From: Aldehydirespirator sp965220345 | GTDB lineage: Bacteria > Actinomycetota > Acidimicrobiia > Acidimicrobiales > Aldehydirespiratoraceae | Reading direction: 5' to 3' | Length of the DNA stretch: 64,000 nt | Assembly: GCA_965220345.1 (NCBI GenBank) | Contig: OZ244822.1 | Location: 1,612,001 to 1,676,000 of the forward strand | In this document: positions 42,147 through 50,047 of the stretch, in pieces | Layout: the number at the start of each line of letters is the position of its first letter | Position numbering within the stretch: the stretch's first letter is position 1 | The notes under the pieces: model-generated | Told to the model about the DNA's origin: nothing | The model's input: only the letters and a program-made list of their open reading frames with translations | Database searches by the model: none | Program-made: the position numbers and the translations under genes

Positions 42147-42262
42147 CACGTCGCTCACTGCCACGGCTGCGCGCACTCATCGCTACCGCCGACTACTGCA
42201 CAAAGCTCAGTTACTACATCACGTCGCTCACTGCCACGGCTGCGCGCACTCATCGCTACCGC
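42147..42262. repeat. 43-bp exact direct repeat upstream of the K+ channel gene
   Basis: The copies at 42147-42189 and 42220-42262 appear identical and are 73 bp apart. They contain CTCACTGCCACGGCTGCGCG. A diverged fragment follows near 42276-42300. They lie between the divergent valS and channel genes. No convincing gene in 42091-42387. Confidence 0.7.
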
Positions 42263-42387
42263 TTCGCGCGGTCCCCGTCACGGCTTCGCTCACTTATGAG
42301 CCCCGACCACAGTCCACAGTCGTGTTTGGCGTGTTTGGGTAGCTCCCAGCTAGCCGTGCCGCTCATCTAGGATCAGGTTGTATCGCT

Positions 42388-43176
42388 GTGAGGTTCCGGT
42401 TCCTAAAGTTCCTTGGACGTGGTCATCGTCATGCACCGCTGGTGCGAGGCGCGCCCAAAGACCCTTGGGGCCGTTTCTGGGCTGGCCTGGCATTGCTGCT
42501 AGCGGTGGTCGTTGTCGGCACTTTCGGATATCACCGGCTGGGTTTGTCGGTGATGGATGCCCTGTATCAGACGGTCATCACTATCACCACAGTCGGCTAC
42601 GACGAGATCGGCACTGTCACAGACAGTTATCGGATCTTCACTGTGGTGTTGATCTTGTTCGGCGTGGGCACAGCTCTCTACACGCTGGGTGTGCTCATAG
42701 AGTCACTGTTTGAAGGACGACTTGATGTAGAGATTCGGAGACGGCGTATGCAAAAGCAGATCGACCGCTTGCAAGAACATGTAGTGCTCTGCGGCTACGG
42801 TCAGGTCGGCGGTGCCATCTACCGTGAGCTGACCTTCAAGGGACGGACTGTGGTGGTGGTCGACCGCCGAGAACTCGAAAACGAGCAGTTACCGCATGTA
42901 GTAACCGGCGAAGCTACCGATGACGAGGTGCTAGTGGCTGCAGGCGTGCAGCGTGCCGGGGCTCTAGTGCTAGCGCTGGATTCCGATGTCGACAATCTTT
43001 ATGTGGCTTTGACAGCGCGTTCGATGTGCAAAGAGCTGTTTATTGTGGCACGTTCTAACAACTCTTCGGCAGAGCCAAAATTGCTTCAGGCTGGTGTCAA
43101 TGAGGTTGTTAATCCTCACGAGATCGGTGGTTCACGCATGGCATCGCTCGTGCCGGTGCAGGCAGTTTCTGGGTAG
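42388..43176 (+). CDS. Two-helix potassium channel with RCK (TrkA-N) domain
   Basis: 262 residues. Two transmembrane helices flank a pore loop with the selectivity filter TVGYDE (about residues 68-73). After a basic linker comes a Rossmann RCK domain, HVVLCGYGQVGGAIYREL and TVVVVDRRE, ending in AARS-like TARSMCKELFIVARSN. Ligand-gated K+ channel (Kch/MthK type) in the cytoplasmic membrane. GTG start at 42388. The RCK C-terminal lobe is missing. Confidence 0.9.
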   Translation: MRFRFLKFLGRGHRHAPLVRGAPKDPWGRFWAGLALLLAVVVVGTFGYHRLGLSVMDALYQTVITITTVGYDEIGTVTDSYRIFTVVLILFGVGTALYTLGVLIESLFEGRLDVEIRRRRMQKQIDRLQEHVVLCGYGQVGGAIYRELTFKGRTVVVVDRRELENEQLPHVVTGEATDDEVLVAAGVQRAGALVLALDSDVDNLYVALTARSMCKELFIVARSNNSSAEPKLLQAGVNEVVNPHEIGGSRMASLVPVQAVSG

Positions 43177-43202
43177 CCTGACCGGGTAGCCTGATAGTGC
43201 TA

Positions 43203-43274
43203 TCGGGGATGGTGTAATCGGTAACACAGCTGGTTCTGGCCCAGCCGTTGGGGGTTCAAGTCCTCCTCCCCGAA
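43203..43274 (+). tRNA. tRNA-Gln (anticodon CTG)
   Basis: Acceptor TCGGGGA pairs with TCCCCGA. The anticodon stem GCTGG/CCAGC encloses loop TTCTGGC, giving anticodon CTG. The T-arm has GGTTCAAGT. Discriminator A; CCA is not encoded. Confidence 0.9.
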
Positions 43275-43300
43275 CTGGGCGCTAACCTGCGTCTGCGCTT

Positions 43301-43376
43301 GCCCCGTTCGTCTAGCGGCCTAGGACGCCACCCTCTCAAGGTGGTAGCACGGGTTCAAATCCCGTACGGGGTGCCA
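43301..43376 (+). tRNA. tRNA-Glu (anticodon CTC)
   Basis: Acceptor GCCCCGT pairs with ACGGGGT. The anticodon stem CCACC/GGTGG encloses loop CTCTCAA, giving anticodon CTC. T-arm GGTTCAAAT. CCA is encoded at 43374-43376. It lies 26 bp after tRNA-Gln, probably in one transcript. Confidence 0.92.
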
Positions 43377-43549
43377 CTGACTACCGACAATTAAGAGCCG
43401 ACAATCTTGACGACAAAGAGCCGACAGTCAAGCCGATAATCCAAGAGTCCTAGGTTCTTGGCGCTCTCGCAATACTGTGCTCTCAGCGATGTTTGCAGTG
43501 CTGTGGCTTGCAGTGCGCTGCTTGCAATGAGATGCAGTTACGAGATGCT

Positions 43550-43888
43550 CTAATTGGCAGAGCTGGCATCGGCAGGGCTGGCATCGGCAGGGCTGGTAGT
43601 CAGCACCACATCAAAGCTGAGCAGCTCTGAGCCATGGGCGACTGGCGGCTGCTGCTGATCCTGATGACCCCGGGCGAACGCTGGGGATTGCACCCAGGCC
43701 AAGAAGTCTTCTTCGCTGGCCCAGCGGGTGTAGACATACCAAGTGTTGCCGCTAACGGGGCGTAGCAGTTCAAAGCTCTCAAAGCCAGCCATGTGCTCTA
43801 CTTCACCGATCCTTTTAGCGAAGCGCTTAGACAGTTCGTCACCGGATCCATCGGGGACCGTGATGGCGTTTATTCGGACAATGCTCAT
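43550..43888 (-). CDS. Heme-degrading monooxygenase, MhuD/ABM family
   Basis: 112 residues, typical of the antibiotic-biosynthesis-monooxygenase fold. It follows the mycobacterial MhuD pattern: INAITVPDG with Asn7, FELLRPVSG, TRWASEEDFLAW and ARGHQDQ with His75, the position of the heme-ligating histidine in that family. It would open heme to release iron in the cytoplasm. The C-terminal tail repeats SPADA because of a short DNA repeat. Lies 61 bp downstream of the O-methyltransferase gene on the same strand. Confidence 0.82.
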   Translation of the reverse strand: MSIVRINAITVPDGSGDELSKRFAKRIGEVEHMAGFESFELLRPVSGNTWYVYTRWASEEDFLAWVQSPAFARGHQDQQQPPVAHGSELLSFDVVLTTSPADASPADASSAN

Positions 43889-43949
43889 TGTTTCTCCTAG
43901 TTGTTTCCCTGGTTACCAATTACAGCGTCTTTACTCAGTACAGCAGCGC

Positions 43950-44612
43950 TCAGGCTGAGCGTCGTGTGATGATCGATAGACCGTCGGCTATAGGGATGAC
44001 CACAACGTCGACACGGTCATCGCTGTTGACATGGGCGTTGAAGGAGCGGATCTCTGCAGCGACAGGGTCAGTGTTGCCTGTATCGGCGACAGTTCCGTAC
44101 CAAAGAGTGTTATCGACCAGGATCACGCCGCGCTGTGACAGACGCGGCAAAATCTCCTCGTAGTAGGTGACATAGTTGGCCTTGTCAGCGTCAATGAACG
44201 CTAAATCGATCTCGGGTTCTGCGGGTAGAGATCGCAGTGTGTCAAGGGCTGGGCCGATGCGTAGGTCAATGCGGTCGGCGACACCGGCTCGCTCCCAAAA
44301 CTCGCGGGCGATCGCAGTCCATTCCTCAGAGACATCACAACACATCAGCCGCCCTCCAGCAGGCAGCGCTCTAGCCACAGACAACGCTGAATAGCCGGTG
44401 AAGGTTCCGAGCTCAACCGCGAACTTCGGCTGAACCAGGTTCGTGATCATTGCCATCAGAGTGCCTTGGGCGGGGCTGATCTGCATGATGCTTGGTTCAC
44501 CCAGCTCGGCAGTGGTTGCTATCAACTCCCGCTGCACTTCGTCGGGGCCACTTGAGAAGGTTTCGATGTAGGCAGCTACGACATCGCTGAGTACTGAGTG
44601 TCGGGAACTCAT
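43950..44612 (-). CDS. SAM-dependent O-methyltransferase (CCoAOMT-like)
   Basis: 220 residues. SAM-binding motif I is VELGTFTGYSALSVARALP. The metal-binding/active-site region is FIDADKANYVTYYEEILP, followed by VILVDNTLWYG. This is the small cation-dependent catechol-type O-methyltransferase family. Substrate unknown. Its stop precedes the heme monooxygenase gene, a neighbour that gives little functional hint. Confidence 0.88.
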   Translation of the reverse strand: MSSRHSVLSDVVAAYIETFSSGPDEVQRELIATTAELGEPSIMQISPAQGTLMAMITNLVQPKFAVELGTFTGYSALSVARALPAGGRLMCCDVSEEWTAIAREFWERAGVADRIDLRIGPALDTLRSLPAEPEIDLAFIDADKANYVTYYEEILPRLSQRGVILVDNTLWYGTVADTGNTDPVAAEIRSFNAHVNSDDRVDVVVIPIADGLSIITRRSA

Positions 44613-44717
44613 TGTCTGGCAAGGCTAACTGTGACATCTAAGGAGCAGAGCACGCATCCGTGTGCTCTTTGTGCCCCTTCTCAGATAACGCTGATTCCCA
44701 GGTTGCGCTAGGTGCGC

Positions 44718-45077
44718 TCAGTTGGGCTGGTTGATTTCGATCATGTTGCCAGCCGGATCGAAGAAGAATGCCTGTCTGGCGGCGGTGCCTGGGATTGGCT
44801 TGGGGTCGTCGACCTCTACGCCACGGTCTCTAAGTTCGGCTACTGCGGAGTTGATGTCATCGACTTTGAAAGCCCAGTGCTGTCCAGCGGGCGGAACCCA
44901 TCCTTTGACCTCAACTAGATGCACCTCACCGCCGCCAGGCGACTGCAGCCAGCGGCCCGCAAAGCCGAAGTTGGGGCGCTCCAGCGCTCTCATGCCCAAA
45001 ACGTCGGTATAGAAGGGTGCAGTGGCTTCCACATCCGAAACGTTGATCGATACATGATGAAGGGGCCCCAGATCCAT
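44718..45077 (-). CDS. Glyoxalase/VOC-family protein
   Basis: 119 residues from ATG 45077 (MDLGPLHHVSINVSDVEATA). Paired beta-alpha-beta-beta-beta modules carry metal ligands at LHHVSIN (His), GEVHLVEV and the terminal GNMIEINQP (Glu), as in glyoxalase I-like and fosfomycin-resistance-like proteins. Upstream in-frame starts would run into fpg. The chosen start lies 10 bp after the fpg stop, so the two are probably co-transcribed. Confidence 0.82.
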   Translation of the reverse strand: MDLGPLHHVSINVSDVEATAPFYTDVLGMRALERPNFGFAGRWLQSPGGGEVHLVEVKGWVPPAGQHWAFKVDDINSAVAELRDRGVEVDDPKPIPGTAARQAFFFDPAGNMIEINQPN

Positions 45078-45087
45078 GCCGGTCAAG

Positions 45088-45966
45088 CTAGCGGCGTTGG
45101 CATTGAGGGCACCAGGTTGTGCCTCTGGCATCAATAACACGTCGGCGCAGTTCAACACCGCAACGCTCGCAGGGTTCGCCCGCATGCCCGTAACAATGCA
45201 GATAGTCCTGATTGCCACCCGTTCCGTTCAGTGATGCATAGTCCCGCAAAGTGGTTCCACCGTGATGTAGCCCCGATGAGAGCGCAGTTCGGATCGTTTC
45301 GGCGAGCCGTTCTGCCCGAGGTTTCGACAGAGTGCGAACAGCAGGGTTTATCTCAGCTAGCCACAGAGCTTCATCAGCGTAAATGTTGCCCACTCCCGCC
45401 ACTGGGCGCTGTGACAGCAGCTGAGTCTTCAAATAGCGCCTGCTTAAGCGAAGTGCTCGCCAGAGAGCTTCGCCGGTGAACTCTTCACTGAAAGGCTCGG
45501 GGCCGAGACGACTGAGAGTGGCAATGTTTTCGTATCTTCCTGCGGGCACCACATAAACCCGACCAAATCTGCGAATATCGTGAAATGTCAACGTCTGATT
45601 GTTGTCAAGATGCCACCAGGCACGCAGATGCGGATGGTGCAGATCAACATCAGGTGTCACCGACAGTCGGCCGGTCATGCCCAGATGAATGATCAGTTCG
45701 CATCGCGTGCCGTGTCCGCTGATGCCGCTATAGCTGTTGATGCTGCTTCTGCTTCTGATGTTGCTCTTGCTAGTGGCAGCTTCGTCTGATAAGGCAACGA
45801 TCAGGTATTTGCCGCGGCGACTAACTCCGCAAATCTGACAGCCAACAGCCTCAACAGCCGCTGAGAATTTGGCTGATGCATGTGAACCCGCATCAATTAT
45901 TTGAAGCCCCGACAACAGCGGATGCAGTTGCGTGCGGATGGTTTCGACTTCTGGAAGTTCGGGCAC
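45088..45966 (-). CDS. fpg: Formamidopyrimidine-DNA glycosylase
   Basis: 292 residues. N-terminal catalytic PELPEVE with the Schiff-base Pro, then RRGKYLIVAL and the helix-two-turn-helix region VAGVGNIYADEALW. A C-terminal zinc finger C-x2-C ... C-x2-C (CERCGVEL, CPQC) follows GGNQDYLHCYGHAG. Removes 8-oxoguanine and other oxidised purines. A Ser/Asn-rich insert (TSKSNIRSRSSINSYSGISG) after residue 60 sits in a normally short surface loop. Confidence 0.93.
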   Translation of the reverse strand: MPELPEVETIRTQLHPLLSGLQIIDAGSHASAKFSAAVEAVGCQICGVSRRGKYLIVALSDEAATSKSNIRSRSSINSYSGISGHGTRCELIIHLGMTGRLSVTPDVDLHHPHLRAWWHLDNNQTLTFHDIRRFGRVYVVPAGRYENIATLSRLGPEPFSEEFTGEALWRALRLSRRYLKTQLLSQRPVAGVGNIYADEALWLAEINPAVRTLSKPRAERLAETIRTALSSGLHHGGTTLRDYASLNGTGGNQDYLHCYGHAGEPCERCGVELRRRVIDARGTTWCPQCQRR

Positions 45967-46079
45967 CGGCCCGCCACCATAGTTGAGCCGCAGTTAAGTC
46001 AAAGCAGTTCGGCATCGCTAAGACCGACCGCAACCCAACGAGGCCGACCGCGACTATGGGGTGCTAGGGACATGGGGTG

Positions 46080-47384
46080 CTAGGGGCCTAATGCGAAAAT
46101 GGGTACCACAGATACACCGTCGGGGCGGTCATAGGCATAGCCGTCGGCTGCAGTGATCACTACAAGCTTGGCAGGCTGACCCATCTTTGACCAGTCAACC
46201 TTTCGCGACACTGCTAGCAGTGAGCGAGCCCCCTCCTCAATCTGGTCAGCCCCACCAAGTTTGACTTCCACCGCCATCCAGCGACCGTCACCGCCGTCAA
46301 CTATGGCATCAGCCTCAGCACCGACCGCATCGGTGAAAGACCACACTTGTGCGTCCGATGCTTGCGCGTAGATGCGCAGGTCTCTTATGACAAGCGATTC
46401 GAAAAGCAGCCCCAGCGTTTCAGGGTCTTGAAGCAGCCGCTGAGGGCCAGCTTTCAGTGCCGCCACCGCGAGCGAAGGATCGGTGAAATGATGCTTAGGG
46501 CTTAGCAGCAATGGTGAACGTGACCGCAAATGGGTTGGCCATGCAGTCAGTGGCTCTAGCACATGCAGACGCTCCAAAGCATCAAGATAGGCGCGTGCCG
46601 AGTGCCGGCTGAGAGGCGCAGCAGCGTTTGTTTCGGCTGCCAGCTTTTTGAGGGTAGCAGAAGTGCCGACATTGCGAGCCAGCGAACGCAGCAGAGCCTT
46701 GACCCGCACAGGGTCGCGGGCTACACCGTCCACCTGGTGGATGTCGGTGCGCGCCACATCCTCGAGATAGCTGGTCAGGGCGCGTATCACGTCTCGCACC
46801 GGCAGACCGTCTTCAAGACCCGGCCAGCCTCCACGACACAGCGCATCAACAGCTTCGGGCACCCCTTTTTGCGTAGGCGCGGCGGCACAGTCGCCACTCT
46901 GCAGTAACTCGGCCAGCGACACTTCGGCCGTGGAAAGGCCGCTCTCGGCGAGCGACATGGTGCGCAGTGTCAGACGCTGGATCCGCAATGCGCCTGAATG
47001 CCTAGTCAGATGGTCAGAGGGCGTGGCAGAGCCTGTCAATATGAACTGCCCAGCTTTGGAGCGGGCATCACACGCCCCTCGCACAGCCGACCACAACGGC
47101 GGCACTCGCTGCCATTCATCTATAAGTCGAGGTGTTGCGCCTTCAAGCAGCCTGGCTGGCTCTGCCTGAGCCAGTGCTAAGGCGCCGGGATCCTGCTCAA
47201 GCAGCACCTCGCTGCAGGCGAAACGTTTGGCAAGCCAGGTCTTGCCGCATCCTTTCGGGCCTTCAATTAGCAAGGCCCGGGCAGTGCTCAGCACCCGAGC
47301 AGCGATTGCTTCGGCGATCCTGCTGCAGTAACCAGCAGGTGTTAGAGTCGCCGTTTGCTTGTCTGAAAGCTGTTTGTCAACCAC
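46080..47384 (-). CDS. AAA ATPase of the DUF4143 family, copy 2
   Basis: 434 residues, the same architecture as the protein at 15755: Walker A EGPKGCGKTWLAKRF, RLIDEWQRVP, FILTGSATPSD, then the DUF4143 part with LGLLFESLVIRDLRIY and EADAIVDGGDGRWMAVEVKL. Both paralogues end in a Pro-Ile-x-ALGP sequence. Here too a tandem array of 23-bp units lies directly upstream, starting 8 bp before the ATG. Function unknown. Confidence 0.88.
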   Translation of the reverse strand: MVDKQLSDKQTATLTPAGYCSRIAEAIAARVLSTARALLIEGPKGCGKTWLAKRFACSEVLLEQDPGALALAQAEPARLLEGATPRLIDEWQRVPPLWSAVRGACDARSKAGQFILTGSATPSDHLTRHSGALRIQRLTLRTMSLAESGLSTAEVSLAELLQSGDCAAAPTQKGVPEAVDALCRGGWPGLEDGLPVRDVIRALTSYLEDVARTDIHQVDGVARDPVRVKALLRSLARNVGTSATLKKLAAETNAAAPLSRHSARAYLDALERLHVLEPLTAWPTHLRSRSPLLLSPKHHFTDPSLAVAALKAGPQRLLQDPETLGLLFESLVIRDLRIYAQASDAQVWSFTDAVGAEADAIVDGGDGRWMAVEVKLGGADQIEEGARSLLAVSRKVDWSKMGQPAKLVVITAADGYAYDRPDGVSVVPIFALGP

Positions 47385-47392
47385 CTAGAGCA

Positions 47393-47484
47393 ATCTACCA
47401 AATCTGGGTGGTTTGATCTACAAATTCTGGGTAATTTGATCTACAAATTCTGGGTAATTGGATCTACCAAATCTGGGTGAGGGT
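47393..47484. repeat. Tandem array of four 23-bp units before DUF4143 copy 2
   Basis: Units at 47393, 47416, 47439 and 47462, exactly 23 bp each, all beginning ATCTAC and containing CTGGGT. The two central units differ at only one base. The array abuts the start codon at 47384, so binding there would block transcription or translation. Same unit length and place as the array at 17066, but a different sequence. Confidence 0.8.
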
Positions 47485-47522
47485 CGTCACCTTCGGTCAG
47501 ACTCCGCTGGCAGCTCAAGTGG

Positions 47523-47831
47523 TCAGGCTGCGGCGGACGCTGCGCTGGCAGCTCGAATGATTACGTCAATAGCGTCGATCAGTTCGGGTCGCCCTTTGAA
47601 ATGCTCGACATGTTCGGCTTTCCAAGGCTTGATCATGTCCTCAGGATCGAAAGCGGCCTGATTCCAAGCAGCTGCCAGCATTCTGAGCGCTTGTGCAACT
47701 CGTGGATCAGGCGAAAGCACTGCGTTGTTTGCAAGGGTTTCCACATTGACCGTCTCATCGCTCAACAAAGGACGGCGAATGGTGGATATCCGGAAGCGGA
47801 TTGCTTGGACGGCGACGAGTGTGTTGTTCAT
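47523..47831 (-). CDS. Hypothetical protein
   Basis: 102 residues: ETVNVETLANNAVLSPDPRV, AQALRMLAAAWNQAAFDPED, then a helical C-terminus with an Ala/Ser tail. No family recognised. It lies upstream of the 23-bp array on the same strand as the DUF4143 gene and could be a small partner or unrelated. Codon usage looks normal. Confidence 0.45.
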   Translation of the reverse strand: MNNTLVAVQAIRFRISTIRRPLLSDETVNVETLANNAVLSPDPRVAQALRMLAAAWNQAAFDPEDMIKPWKAEHVEHFKGRPELIDAIDVIIRAASAASAAA

Positions 47832-48064
47832 CGGCTAGAAGCTTGACTTCAGTGTGATCCTGGTTTCTTGGTGTGGGCTTGTGTGGGTTCTGTGCTGGCT
47901 AGGTCAGTTTGCACTGTTGGTTGGCACTGTGCGTTCGGCGGGTTCGGCGGGTTCTAGGGCTAATGCCAAGACTGCGTTCATCGCTGCCTAGGCAGCAAAA
48001 CCCAAATTAATGTTGTCCACAAGCCAAGTGGTGGATACTTGGCTTGCTAAGCGTTGGCTGGCTA

Positions 48065-49174
48065 TCAGAACTGGCAGCAGCCTTCGGGGCATACGTCTGG
48101 GCGAATACCGAGGCTTCCTAGAGAGCGTCGCGCTACTCCAGGATTGAGGCGCTCGCTGATCAGCTCCACCCACATATCCACGAAGCGGTCGTCGGGGGCG
48201 GTGCCCGGTGTTACAGCACGAGCCAGCTTTATTCCCAGATCAGCCGCTAGCGATGCCGCTACCACATCAAGATCCCACATCACTTCCATATGGTCGCTGA
48301 TGAAGCCGATGGGCGCGAGCACCACCGCCTCCACACCCTGCTCGCGTGAAAGCTGCTCAAGGCAGTCGCCTATGTCGGGTGCTAGCCACGGAACTGACGG
48401 CGGGCCGCTTCGGCTTTGCCAGGCCATAGTCCAAGAATCGAAACCGGCACCCTCGGCGACAAGCCTCGCAGTCTCGGCGAGTTGCTGCTCGTAGTCGCAG
48501 GCTGCGGCCATTACCTCAGGTATGGAATGCGCCGTAAGCACTAGGTGAGCGCCAGCCTGTAGCCGTTCGTCTAGATGGCAGCGTGCTGTGGTGACCGCAT
48601 CAATGAAAGGCAGCACAAAACCTGGATGATCGTAATAGGCGCGCACTTTGTCAATCTCGGGCGCGGTTTCGCCGACCGATGCCCGAGCTGCGGCGATGTC
48701 TTCGCGATACTGCCGGCAGCCCGAATAAGACGAATAGGCGGAAGTGACCACAGCCAGCGCCCGCCGGTGTCCCGCTTTGGTCATATCCGCCACCGTGTCA
48801 GCCAGATACGGAGTCCAGTTGCGGTTGCCCCAGTAGACCGGCAGTTCACGGCCCGCAGCCGCAAGCTTGTCGGCGAGCGCAGAGCGCAGCCTGCGGCACT
48901 GTTCATTAATAGGGCTAATCCCGCCGAAGTGCAGATACTGTTCGGCCACCGCAGCTAGACGCTCGCTGGGAATGTTGCGTCCAGCGGTGACGTTCAAGAG
49001 AAACGGTTCGACATCTTCGGGACCCTCAGGCCCCCCAAAAGACAAGAGCAGCACGGCATCGTAGGGATTATCAGCAGAGTCGTATTCAGAGTCATCAGCA
49101 GAGTCGGATCGGTCAAGCGCAGACGAGCTGCGTGAGTGCTTATTTTCAGGAGAGTTATTCACAGGATGAGCCAT
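48065..49174 (-). CDS. hemH: Ferrochelatase (coproporphyrin/protoporphyrin type)
   Basis: About 369 residues from ATG 49174; GTG 49183 is also in frame. LLLSFGGPEGPEDVEPFL, FGGISPINEQ, PVYWGNRNWTPY and LTAHSIPE carry the metal-inserting His and loop. The C-terminal CPEGCC, with an upstream Cys, is the [2Fe-2S]-type cluster found in actinobacterial enzymes, where the product is usually coproheme (CpfC). Inserts Fe2+ in heme synthesis. An Asp/Ser-rich leader of about 30 residues is non-conserved. Confidence 0.92.
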   Translation of the reverse strand: MAHPVNNSPENKHSRSSSALDRSDSADDSEYDSADNPYDAVLLLSFGGPEGPEDVEPFLLNVTAGRNIPSERLAAVAEQYLHFGGISPINEQCRRLRSALADKLAAAGRELPVYWGNRNWTPYLADTVADMTKAGHRRALAVVTSAYSSYSGCRQYREDIAAARASVGETAPEIDKVRAYYDHPGFVLPFIDAVTTARCHLDERLQAGAHLVLTAHSIPEVMAAACDYEQQLAETARLVAEGAGFDSWTMAWQSRSGPPSVPWLAPDIGDCLEQLSREQGVEAVVLAPIGFISDHMEVMWDLDVVAASLAADLGIKLARAVTPGTAPDDRFVDMWVELISERLNPGVARRSLGSLGIRPDVCPEGCCQF

Positions 49175-49300
49175 GATTTCCACAGGCAGGGTTAGTTAGT
49201 CCAAATTAGCTGGTCAGTTAGCCAGTCCAGGTTTAGCCGGTACAGATTGAGTGGGCTGCATTAGAGGGGGCGCGGATAGGTGAGGGTTAGGCTAATTGCT

Positions 49301-49975
49301 ATGACCGACACTATGTCAGACGAAGCCGTGTCAGACGAAGCCATATCTCCAGCATCTGCTGGCGAGATGCTGGAGATACTGATAGTCACAGACGCAGCCC
49401 GCGAGGCTGTGCTTGAAATCCGCAAACGTGAAGACGATGCCGACACTCTCGGTTTGCGGGTTGAGATAACCGGAATCGCAGGCATCGACTACACATATGA
49501 CCTAGCTCTTGAACCTGTTGCTGACGCAGCCACCGATGATCATTTGCACACCTCAGGCGAGTTGACGGTGATAGTCCCAGATGCCAGCGTCAGTCGTTTG
49601 ATGGGCTCAACTCTGGACGTGCCTTCGGCGGCAGGGCAGGGCGGGCTTGTGATCCGCAATCCCAATCGCCCCAATCCGCTGGGCGACATGGACCGGTTGG
49701 AACTCAGCGGCGGGACCGCCGAGAAGGTGCAGCAACTGCTCGACATGAGCATCAACCCTGCGCTGGCATCGCACGGGGGCTACGCCACCTTAGAAGAGGT
49801 GCGCTCCGACGACACCGTGGTAGTGAAGATGGGCGGCGGCTGTCAAGGATGCGCTATGAGCCAAGCCACCCTGTCAGACGGAATCAAGCGAGCCATCATG
49901 GCAGCCATTCCCGAAGTGAAAGAAGTGCTTGATGCCACAGACCACGAAGCTGGCATCAATCCCTACTTCAGTTAG
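49301..49975 (+). CDS. NfuA-like Fe-S cluster carrier
   Basis: 224 residues from ATG 49301. An N-terminal degenerate HesB/A-type domain (VTDAAREAVLEIRKRED ... LRVEITGIAG) is followed by a NifU C-terminal domain ALASHGGYATLEEVR ... GGGCQGCAMS with the CxxC that holds a [4Fe-4S] cluster. This order matches NfuA. It would transfer clusters to apoproteins, useful for nearby Fe-S enzymes such as MoaA. Divergent from ferrochelatase. Confidence 0.85.
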   Translation: MTDTMSDEAVSDEAISPASAGEMLEILIVTDAAREAVLEIRKREDDADTLGLRVEITGIAGIDYTYDLALEPVADAATDDHLHTSGELTVIVPDASVSRLMGSTLDVPSAAGQGGLVIRNPNRPNPLGDMDRLELSGGTAEKVQQLLDMSINPALASHGGYATLEEVRSDDTVVVKMGGGCQGCAMSQATLSDGIKRAIMAAIPEVKEVLDATDHEAGINPYFS

Positions 49976-50047
49976 TTCTGTGCAGCCAGCTTTCCCAAAG
50001 AAGCATCTGCGCCAGTATCTGCGCCCTAGCGTTGCGCCAGCTAGCAG

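Noticed and set aside
42143..42370. Open frame across the 43-bp repeats upstream of the channel gene
   Set aside because: Its length comes from the repeat itself; no conserved motif and no ribosome-binding site.
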